Positions 56,543 through 64,000 of a DNA stretch of 64,000 nucleotides are shown one piece after another. The DNA lies in NCBI GenBank assembly GCA_037447655.1, contig JBBHKE010003457.1:186001-250000 (forward strand). Reading direction: 5' to 3'. Positions within the stretch are counted from its first letter, which is position 1; each line of letters begins with the position of its first letter. Below the pieces are notes generated by a model. The model searched no databases. It was not told the DNA's origin and worked only from the letters and a program-made list of their open reading frames with translations. The DNA is from Zygnema cylindricum (taxonomy: Eukaryota > Streptophyta > Zygnematophyceae > Zygnematales > Zygnemataceae). The position numbers and the translations under genes were made by a program.

Positions 56543-57795
56543 TGCCCACAGAATTCGCAGATCCAAAAGAAGCTAATCTAGATAGTGCCGACTCCAAGTT
56601 GATGTAAACCCAAATGAATGATCCTTTGACAATCAGAACCCCAATTCACCTACACCCCTGTGAAGAGAAGACCTTGTGTGTGCTCAGTTCCACCACAGAA
56701 TGCAAAGCTTGAATATGTGTTTTGGACAATATTCCCCACTTTGACTTACCACTGAATAAGTGCCACCCTGGCACGCAAAGAATCTTACGGACTACACCCC
56801 TGTGTAGCTTGGACTCCCTTGAGTCCGCAGCAAAAAGAATCACTGAATTTGCTCACCCGAGCATTAAGTTATGGCTGGTCAAAGATGACCTTTATAGTTA
56901 CAAGCTCTCTTAGAGAGAGGTACCTAAATATCACTAAGTCTTGATCTGCCCACTCACGACTACCTACTACTAAACCCTAGTCCAATAAGAACACTATATA
57001 ATACAAAAAGGTACAATGGGAGATGTACTTATAGTATGGACGTTGTACGACATGGTCTACAAGGTGACACCTGTGAAATCGGGAGCCATGGTTTCTCTTC
57101 CCATCTTCTCCGGTATCAAACCTCAGGATAGCCAAGGTAGCCATGGCTCTAGCTTCCTCTCCAATTTCTCAGTGACTGCGACAAGTTTGAGAGTTGGAGA
57201 GAGAAGTTAGAGATAGACTGCCTCGACTTCTATATTTCTTTTCATACCTAGAAAATACTAATAAAACCATTAGTTTCTACATAGATGCATGAATTGTTCC
57301 TCTTCGTTAGTCTGGTGTTAATTAGCCGTCACGTTAATGTTTATTAATCTTTGAAACCCGTTACGTGTATCGTTTCGTTAATGCTTTATTGGATAAGGCA
57401 TACCACTACAAATATTTCCATAGACTTTGGTTCAAATGTGGTCTAGAGCAGCTTTTGGTTATTTGTTAGTTGTTTAGAATTCTCTACTTGTACATTTATA
57501 AATACCTATTGTACCCTACGCATTTCATCGTTGACTCTAAGCCATACGCTAAGCTAACGGCTATTAAAGATGGTATGTACCAGGATCACATCCTGGTTTT
57601 GGCAGTCCTCTTTTGGTACAAACTACGAATTAGCCTATCCTCTTTAGACAGCCATGGCTCTAGCTCTCTCTTTGGTCTTCAGTGACTGCAACAAGTATGG
57701 GGACCGGAGAGAGTTGAGCGAGAAGCAGGCTGCCTTTGCTGACTTACTCTATTTATTTTTCTAGTACAGACCTAGAAAATACATAAATTTCAACA
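56523..57795 (-). repeat. Mosaic of copia LTR pieces
   Basis: 56523 to about 57125 is a clean LTR (leader hairpins 56760-56890, GTAC-rich U3 at 57010-57060). About 57140-57280 matches the start of a copia B-type LTR (minus, ending TTTCTACA). 57281-57450 resembles the copia C LTR middle including a tRNA-like part (CTTTATTGGATAAGGC at about 57385). About 57480-57795 is the start of an A/G-type LTR, followed by the PPT-like CTCCCCTTATTTTCTAG. Thus at least three LTR 5' ends lie in a row. Confidence 0.7.
56760..56890 (-). other. Five-hairpin array in the LTR at 56.5 kb (all intact)
   Basis: Plus-strand coordinates: GGTCA/TGACC (56877-56890), TGCTC/GAGCA (56850-56863), GGACTC/GAGTCC (56811-56826), CTACA/TGTAG (56792-56807) and GTGCC/GGCAC (56760-56774). 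Gaps between hairpins are 13, 23, 3 and 17 bases, identical to copia H. Confidence 0.75.
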
Positions 57796-57837
57796 CTCCC
57801 CTTATTTTCTAGTCTACTTTCTTTTCAATTCCCACTA

Positions 57838-57841
57838 CTAG

Positions 57842-57880
<39 letters not shown>

Positions 57881-57881
57881 T
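57838..57881. repeat. (AT)n microsatellite
   Basis: AT dinucleotide array of about 40 bp followed by a T run, next to the PPT-like sequence. Confidence 0.92.
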
Positions 57882-58404
57882 TTTTTTTCTTCTTTTCTAT
57901 TTTTTCTTTCTTTTCTCCTCATAAAACTTTAAGTGAATACTCTCGTATTTTAAAAGGTTCATTAGATGAGCTGAAATAAACATTCCATCTTGCTGATCAC
58001 ACATTTTATTAAGCATACCATTTTCCATAAATTCAAGCAAAGATTTTATCCCCCTTATCTCTTTTCCATCCATATGAATCCGATTTCCCTCTTGCAATTC
58101 AAAAAACCAGCCCCATCTCCAATCTTCAACACACACCCAGATGCTAACCCTTAAGGGAAGGAGAGAGGGAGGGAGAGAGGGAGAGGAAGAGAAAGGGAGA
58201 GGGACCATGATTTTTCGCTGTCTTTTTCTTTGGAACTGGGGACGAAGAAGAGAGAGAGAAAGCGAGAGAGGAGCAGGTAGAGCAAGAGAGAGGGAGAGAG
58301 AGAGGAGTTCCTGGTGTTTTTCTTGGTGCTGAGGATCTTGGAGAGAGAGGGAGGGTGAGCAAGCAGGGCGTGGAGATAAGGAGGGACGGGAGAGTGGAGG
58401 CGAG

Positions 58405-58512
58405 GCGGCCATGGATGTCGTCCAGCTGTCCATCTTCTCCAACCGCTTCATGGGCATTGCCGAGCAGATGGGACGAACTCTCCAACGAACCGCCATTTCC
58501 ACCAACATCAAG
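58405..58512 (+). CDS. OXP1: 5-oxoprolinase exon a
   Basis: Donor AAG/GTCAGA at 58513. Protein [20 protein letters not shown] is near-invariant in the family. The start is inferred from a CGAG acceptor in GA-rich sequence, the polypurine context making it unusual. Confidence 0.85.
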
Positions 58513-60025
58513 GTCAGAAATTTGAACCTAAACTCACCACAATTAGTGTGGATGGAGAAATTGCAAAATCGTACCGATGGGAAGTTGTACGGATGGGAAA
58601 GCTGTACAGATGGGAAAGTTGTAGCGATGGGAAAGTTGTACGAGGGGAAAATAGTAGTATGGAAAAATGCCAGTGGAATAATAGTCGCGGAAAGTGAACT
58701 TGTTGTCCACTTTCCTCTTTTTTTCTTTTGCTTTTTTTTGTTTTGAAACAGTTACTGCGTTTCAAATTTGTTCTTAATTCAGTTTTACTATCTAGAATAT
58801 CAGTTAATAATATTAGCTAAAATGGTAGAACTACACTGTGAGTCACTATTAGCTTTAAGGATTAATTAGTATGGGGACTATTTTAGTGTCAATATTTCTA
58901 TTTCCTGTTCAAATGACGTGGCCGATTGTGGACTGCAAAATGTAATTGGTGTTAAGAAAAAAGCAATTAGTATAAGTATCGCTATTTTGTGTTCAGAAGG
59001 CAAGAAAAATCCAAGACCAAATTTAGTGTTAGCGACGCTAATAGTGATTCATGGTGTTCTTTTAGTTTCAAATATTAAACGCCTAATGTGGCCAGAATAT
59101 TCTCCACTTAATAAATATCGACTAATCCACACTAATTACAGTGGACGGTGTTGCCCGATTCTGCGACTTGGACGATTCTGAGGGCGATTCTGAGAGTGAC
59201 ACGTGGACAATTTTGCGTCAGAGAATCCAGCGGCTGACACGTGTCAAATCCTTTAGTTACGGAATATTTCTGACTTTGCCAAGTTGACAGTTTTGCGGGA
59301 GAGGATCTCTCACTGAAGGTACTCTCTGTGCCAGGTGTCAAATTTTTAGTGACAGAAGCACTGTTTGACAGTTCCACGTGGACTTTTCTCAGAGGTCCAT
59401 ATGGACACTAATTTGCCCGATGAGGAAAAATGGTTGTTGGTTCTGCGAGTGCCACGCATCAAATCGTTGTCAGAAAAACTTTTGGACGATGCCATTTGTC
59501 AAAAAAATTTCACGAAAACTTTTTGTCAGTGCCACGTGTCATAAACTTGATTGAAAAACTTTCGGATAGTGCCAATGGGATTGTTTTCAGTCAGAGAAAC
59601 AAGGGTGGGTGTCAAATCCTCTCCCTCTCAGGCGCCCTATCCCTCTCCTTCTCCCTCTACCTCTCCCTCTCCCTCTCCTCCCCTTTTAGGCAAAAACATT
59701 AAAAAGTCCTTGTCAAAGTTGCTCCAAAACATACACCCAATTCCACCCAATTTCCCTTCTCTGTTTTGTTTTTTCCCCCTTCTTTTGCTTTATCATCCAA
59801 TGGACATCCTTGTACGAAAAAACAAATTAACCTGAGAAAAAGACCAAAAAACCAAAACAAAAACTCACACCGATCCTGACCCACGTGCCACGTGGCAATA
59901 CAGGAGCGTCTGGACTTTTCCTGCGCCATATTTAGTGCAGATGGAGGCCTGGTCGCTAACGCCCCCCATGTCCCCGTTCACCTGGGAGCCATGGCTTCCA
60001 CTGTCAAGTGGCAGCTGGACTACTG
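58405..60025 (+). CDS. OXP1: 5-oxoprolinase, two internal exons (start of the HyuB domain)
   Basis: Exon a (about 58405-58512) encodes [19 protein letters not shown] and [13 protein letters not shown]. Exon b (59904-60025) encodes [19 protein letters not shown] and [19 protein letters not shown]. They join in phase 0 across a GTCAGA...CAATACAG intron. This is the highly conserved start of the hydantoinase B half of ATP-dependent 5-oxoprolinase, which opens 5-oxoproline to glutamate in glutathione turnover in the cytosol. The residues before VVQL suggest an acceptor at 58404; the ATG at 58411 is internal. The N-terminal HyuA half (several hundred residues) is not in the window upstream, and the rest is lost behind the gap at 60095. 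So the gene has very long introns, or these exons are a relocated or misassembled fragment. Confidence 0.87.
58513..59903 (+). other. 5-oxoprolinase intron with internal repeats
   Basis: Contains 17-18 bp tandem repeats of GTACGGATGGGAAAGYT (about 58575-58650, four copies), a palindromic GTTAGCGACGCTAAT (about 59030), dispersed copies of a degenerate unit with GTGCCACGTGTCAAA and TTGTCAGAAAAACTTT (about 59190-59580), and a CT-rich tract (59620-59690). Confidence 0.6.
59904..60025 (+). CDS. OXP1: 5-oxoprolinase exon b
   Basis: Acceptor GGCAATACAG (59903), donor CTG/GTGAGA (60026). Protein [18 protein letters not shown] is a family signature. The next Trp codon is split by the intron, which starts with the (GA)n array. 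Confidence 0.88.
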
Positions 60026-60026
60026 G

Positions 60027-60027
60027 T

Positions 60028-60083
<56 letters not shown>

Positions 60084-60094
60084 ACACAGAGAGA
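60027..60094. repeat. (GA)n microsatellite at the gap edge
   Basis: About 24 GA units then AAAGACACAGAGAGA, directly before the N run. Such arrays often end contigs. Confidence 0.95.
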
Positions 60095-60104
60095 NNNNNN
60101 NNNN
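60095..60104. other. Assembly gap (10 N)
   Basis: Ten N joining a (GA)n end to the middle of a copia reading frame. The true gap size and order are unknown. Confidence 0.99.
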
Positions 60105-60868
60105 TGGACTTAAAGAAGGGAAGTGAGGGGAGCTCAGAAGAGGGAATCTTGATCTTAGATAATGAGTTAGGACCTGAGGAAAGTAAGTTCATGCAAACTA
60201 TTCCGTACAGACAGGTTGTCGGTAGTTTGATCTATTTTATGAATTGTACTCGTCCTGATATAGCAGCAACTGTGGGAGTATTAAGTAGGAGTCTGAATGA
60301 TCCTAGAAAGAAAGATTGGGAAGCGGCCAAAAAGGTCATGCGGTACTTGATAGGAACAAGAGATCTATGGTTGCATTTGGGAGGGGATAATACTGACATC
60401 ACCACTTGAAGTGATGCCAGTTATGGGGATGCTCCGATGAGGAGGTGTACTTCTGGGTATGTGTTATATGTTGGGAATGAAGCTTGTTGTTGGAGCAGCA
60501 AGCAACAAAAGGTGATTGCTCAGTCCACCATGGAGGCTGAATATATAGCCTCTTGTTCGGCTATGAAAGAATTAATGTGGGTGAAATCTTTGCTTCAAGA
60601 ATTGGGATATATGAAGAATGGAGTGCAAAAAATACTTTGTGACAATCAAGCTGCGATTGCAATTTCAGCAAACCCTAAACATCACTTTAAAGCAAAGCAT
60701 ATGGATATTCGATTGAGCTTTGTTAGAGAAAAGGTTGAGAATAAAATAATTAGCTTGGAATATAGACCAGATGGAGAGATGGTAGCAAATATGATGACAA
60801 AACCGGTTCCTTCTGCCAAACTGATATTTTGTAGGGAGAAATGTGGGCTAAAGCAAAAGCTAGACTAG
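60105..60868 (+). pseudogene. Copia H pol C-terminal part (RNase H)
   Basis: Reads LKKGSEGSSEEGILILDN, FMQTIPYRQVVGSLIYFM, RPDIAATVGVLSRSLN, then the RNase H motifs TDITT.SDASYGDAPMRR, MEAEYIASCSAMKELMWV, LCDNQAAIAISANPKHHF and ends CREKCGLKQKLD-TAG. The only defect is TGA for Trp at 60408-60410 (TTW to TT-stop), a single G-to-A change. RNase H removes the RNA strand during cDNA synthesis in the particle. Confidence 0.9.
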
Positions 60869-61040
60869 AAAATAAGGGGAGTGTTGAAAAGGTATTTTAT
60901 AGTCTTGTCCTTTATGGTCTTCCAGTAGCCCTCATACTTCTCGTAGTCACTGAGGACTTGCAGGCAGCCATGGATGTCTCATACAGCTAAGGAGACAGAG
61001 CAAAAGCTTTAAATTCATGCAAAACTTAGGCAGTCCCTAA

Positions 61041-61106
61041 TAGGAATTCAACCGGTGACCTCAGGATATTGGTCGTACGGCGTAGCCATTAACCTTATCG
61101 ACTAGG
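61041..61106 (-). other. tRNA-like module in LTR of copia H (antisense)
   Basis: On the minus strand: CCTAGTCGATAAGGTTAATGG (D-arm/A-box-like), CTACGCCGTACGACC, then CACCGGTTGAATTCC (B-box-like, GGTTGAATTCC). Same placement as in the other families. Confidence 0.48.
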
Positions 61107-61603
61107 TCCTAACGAAACGATATACATATTGGGTTCAGTATTTATTTTTAATGTGACATGTCAGCATACTTCACTTAAACATATTACGAGACCAAAAAAA
61201 CATGAAACGTGCGAGACCGCACGAAATAAAGTACCGCACGAAACGACATCAAATTTCACGGACGAAATTGAAAGACGTTCGCGATCGACGGCTCGCGCAG
61301 GAGCCGGAATTCCGGCATGTTTTTGGCGGTTTGCTGAGCATATGTCGGCGGGTGACACGTGGCGAAGGATGATTGGACAACAGGTATCACAGAGGGAGCA
61401 ACTTCGATTCAAGAACTGACACGCGTCAGCGAAGCGGCCATGCCGTACTATGGTCGTACAAGAAGTACAGCGGTACCCGTACCTTCTTATACCTTACATT
61501 CATTTGCTTGGATAGGTACACTAGTAGTAGGCTTAGAGAGGTAGTTTAGGACTTAGAATATTTTTGGATTCAGCCTCTTTCCCAGAGTGCTTCTGTATTT
61601 TTA

Positions 61604-61734
61604 GGCCATCTTTGGCCGACCATAACTTAATGCTCGGGTGAGCAAATTCAGTGATTCTTTTTGCAGCGGACTCAGGGGAGTCCAAGCTACATAGGGGTGT
61701 AGTCGGTCAGAGTTTTTGCGTCCCAGGGTGGGAC
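61604..61734 (+). other. Five-hairpin array in LTR of copia H (all intact)
   Basis: GGCCA/TGGCC (61604-61617), TGCTC/GAGCA (61631-61644), GGACTC/GAGTCC (61668-61683), CTACA/TGTAG (61687-61702) and GTCCC/GGGAC (61720-61734). Loops are mostly AGGG-like. Located between the TATA-like box and the LTR end. Confidence 0.75.
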
Positions 61735-61822
61735 TTATTCACTGTCAAGGTCAAAAGTGCATATAGTATTCCAGAGGCTTCACATAAGCTAGACATTCTG
61801 TGTACCAATGGAGGTCACAGAA

Positions 61823-63979
61823 TTACAGTTGCCCCGACTCCGATTTATTCTTGTTACAAGATTCACACGTCCAGACATAATCCGCAATGTCTCGAGTCAT
61901 GTTCGGCCAATAATACCCCTCAGCGACTCGTCTCGTTGTTTTATCTCGCCCGAAATGTCCGTTGACTGGTTCGTCAAGACTCATTTTAAGTGTTGCATGA
62001 CGTAACTTTTGGTTTATCCGAACGTAAAGTCGTGTTGTTTTACTCGGTCTGTACCGCCACATATCATTAGCTGTTCGAATCAATACCTTCTGTTTAATGA
62101 GTTCCTTTATCGTCTCGTCTTCGTCGTAAGCGACCTTGATCCTACTTAGCCACTGCTCGTCCACTTGCAACGTACTGGTGACTGCGCTGAGCGTCGGATC
62201 TTGCGCCGCGTTCGACGCTGCGGTGTTTGTCTTCGCAGAGCTTCCGTTGACATCCTGCGATGCCTGCGATCGTTGCTCGGCCTCTGGCGCAGCGACTCCG
62301 GGTCTTTTTGACAACGCATCTGTCGGGTTTGTCTTGCCCGACTTATACTCAATACCAAGTTCCGGCCCGAAGGTGTGGAAAAACGTCATCCACCGTACTT
62401 CTTTCTTGGACAACTTTGGTTGCGTTTGTAGGTATTGTAGGGCGTGGTGATCTGTGATGACTGTGATCCGCTTCCCTTGAACGTAACATTTCCAAACCTC
62501 CATCGCATTGATGATCGCAATTGTCTCTTTTTCATGGGTGGCCCAGTTAAGCTCCGCTGCCTTTAGTTTTCGACTGTCGTAGGCAATGGGCTGGAGGCCT
62601 CTTCCTTGATCCTGCATAAGGATCGCTCCAATAGCCGTATCGTTGGCGTCGGTGATTGTCGTCCAAGGCAAGTCCGGGTCGGGAACACCTAACACAGGGG
62701 CGGTAACCAACTGCACCTTTAGCATGTTAAAAGCTGCCCCTTGCGCCGATTTCCACTCATATGGCACGTCATTTTTGAGTAATTCCGTTAGTGGTGCAGC
62801 AATTTGTGCGAACCCTTCAACAAAACGACGATAGTAGGAGCATAATCCAAGAAATCTCTGTAACTCTGTAATGTTCGTCGGCTGCGGCCACTCTTTCACT
62901 GCCCTAGTTTTATTCGGATCCACTGCGATGCCCTCCCGACTCACTACATGGCCCAAAAAATCAATTTTCTCTTTCAAGAAGTCACATTTACTTCTTTTTG
63001 CATACAAGTGGTTCTCCATAAGGACTTGCAGGACCGTCCGCAGATGCTTCATATGATCCTTCAGCGTGCGGCTATACACCAAGATGTCGTCTAGAAAGAC
63101 GATTACAAACGCGTCCAAATATTGTCGAAAGATGGAATTCATCAAATGCATGAAAGTTGCCAGTGCATTAGTCAACCCGAACGGCATAACTCGAAACTGA
63201 AAATGGCTGTATCACGTTCTAAACGCTATCTTTTCCACGTCCTCCTCGGCAATTCTGATTTGATGATAGCTGTTCCGCAAGTCTATCTTAGAAAAATATT
63301 TAGCTCCTCGTAATCGATCGAACAATTCGTCTATCCTCGGTAGACGGTACGCATTATTCACCGTTAACTTGGTTAGCGCTCGGTAATCCACACACATACG
63401 AAAACCTCCATCTTTCTTATTCACGAAAAGGACGGGGGCTCCATACGGTGACTTGCTCGGTTCAATTGCTCCGGCTTCGACCAACTCCGCAAGTTGCTTT
63501 TTGAATTCGTCTAATTCGGTGTAACTCATCTTGTACATCCGATTAGACAGGGGTACGGCTCCGGGCACAAGCTCTATCTTGTGGTCTACCTCGCGCTTTG
63601 GAGGTAATCCTTCTGGGAGCTTCGAGGGAAAAACATCAACATACTCCTCGAGAAGTTTTGTTACGACTTCCAGGGCCTTTTTGGAAGTCTTTGTAGTGTC
63701 GTCACTTTCTTTTGAGTCGAAGTCGGAGTCTTTCTTTTTCCATTCCTCCGGAATATCCTCCTTCGCCTCCTCCATAGGCTGGACGACCGCCATACCAATC
63801 GTCTCCCCCTTTTTGAATGCCCTCTTTAGTAGTAAGGCCGAAAGCAGGCGTCCCTCTTCCGCTCCCTTACCAGCCGCTCCCGCTTTTACCTCAAACTCTT
63901 CTTCACCTTTCTTCACTTTCATGCTGCCACTTCTCCAGTCGATTGCCGGATTCCATTTTTGTAGCCACAACTTCCCCAA
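61823..63979 (-). pseudogene. Gypsy pol (PR end-RT-RNase H-INT start), one nonsense codon
   Basis: [42 protein letters not shown], then [28 protein letters not shown] and [18 protein letters not shown] (catalytic FLDD, about 63080). RNase [17 protein letters not shown] (about 62650), [18 protein letters not shown] and [18 protein letters not shown]. Integrase zinc finger: [19 protein letters not shown]...CESCNK (about 61950-61850). The reading is broken only at 63212-63214 (TGA), where the conserved TRYSHFQF has Arg, so CGA became TGA; the frame before and after is the same. The polyprotein would copy RNA into DNA within cytoplasmic particles. Confidence 0.92.
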
Positions 63980-64000
63980 GATTACCTCATGGTCTCCAAG
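61828..64000 (-). mobile_element. Ty3/gypsy element, protease end to integrase N-terminus
   Basis: Minus strand, open at the window end. In order: end of the protease ([20 protein letters not shown]), linker, RT, RNase H and the HHCC zinc finger of integrase, where copia H cuts it. The order PR-RT-RH-INT is that of Ty3/gypsy. Only one in-frame stop is seen, so it is fairly young. Confidence 0.9.

Larger units (their letters stand above)
60105..61827 (+). mobile_element. Copia H, 3' part (RT end, RNase H, LTR)
   Basis: Begins mid-ORF after the gap. Coding runs to 60868, the polypurine tract is 60869-60881 and the 3' LTR 60882-61827. It abuts the gypsy integrase at 61828, so it was probably inserted into the gypsy in opposite orientation; the left half is hidden by the gap. 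It is the best-preserved copia here. Confidence 0.88.
60882..61827 (+). repeat. 3' LTR of copia H
   Basis: 946 bp, TGTTGAAAAGG...GAATTACA. It holds CTTCTCGTAGTCACTGA (60938-60954), an antisense tRNA-like module (61041-61106), GTAC motifs (61440-61520), TATA-like TGTATTTTTAGG and five intact hairpins (61604-61734). The closest relative in the window is LTR E. Confidence 0.9.

Noticed and set aside
57897-58511. 204-codon minus-strand frame
   Set aside because: Antisense to the 5-oxoprolinase exon and built on GA/CT repeats.

Overview
This window is nuclear DNA of a plant-lineage eukaryote (land plant or streptophyte alga). Three things point there: GT-AG introns with U-rich 3' ends, Ty1/copia elements whose primer-binding site matches the anticodon arm of plant initiator tRNA-Met, and eukaryotic housekeeping exons (peptidyl-tRNA hydrolase 2, 5-oxoprolinase). 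Nothing looks bacterial or organellar. I cannot name the species.

Region 1 (1-33348) is a stack of nested Ty1/copia LTR retrotransposons inside one older LTR (E). Copia A (315-20438, +) lies in E. It carries a solo LTR of another family (D, 5312-6419) in its RNase H region. Copia C (7284-19980, -) lies in A's 3' LTR, and copia B (12973-19432, +) lies in C's 5' LTR. Copia F (20851-33297, -) also lies in E and is split by copia G (22263-28568, -). Most boundaries have TG...CA ends and a 5-bp target duplication, exact for B and D and with point changes for A, F and G. All polyproteins are broken by stops or frameshifts.

Region 2 (33.3-60.1 kb) is gene-bearing but sparse. It holds a two-exon small secreted Cys protein (34221-35310, +), an unidentified minus-strand gene of at least seven exons in continuous phase (38179-41431), and a minus-strand PTH2-type peptidyl-tRNA hydrolase gene (47439-50939). 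Two 5-oxoprolinase exons (58405-60025, +) end at an assembly gap. Between them lie a TTA-flanked TIR element with internal tandem duplication (43407-44948), a possible hAT-like MITE, a 142-bp palindromic tandem repeat, a pogo/Tigger-type transposase pseudogene with an intron (55191-56185), microsatellites, polypurine tracts, and a mosaic of copia LTR pieces (56.2-57.8 kb).

Region 3 (60105-64000) is the 3' end of a fairly young copia (H) abutting the integrase of an oppositely oriented Ty3/gypsy element, which reads to the window end with a single nonsense codon in the part seen.

The most novel signals are in the copia LTRs. (i) Gag overlaps the 5' LTR end and the primer-binding site, which fits a half-tRNA-iMet primer. 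(ii) A five-stem-loop array downstream of the TATA-like box keeps its spacing across diverged families, with compensatory base changes. (iii) Each U3 carries an antisense tRNA-like (A box/B box) module next to two short conserved motifs.
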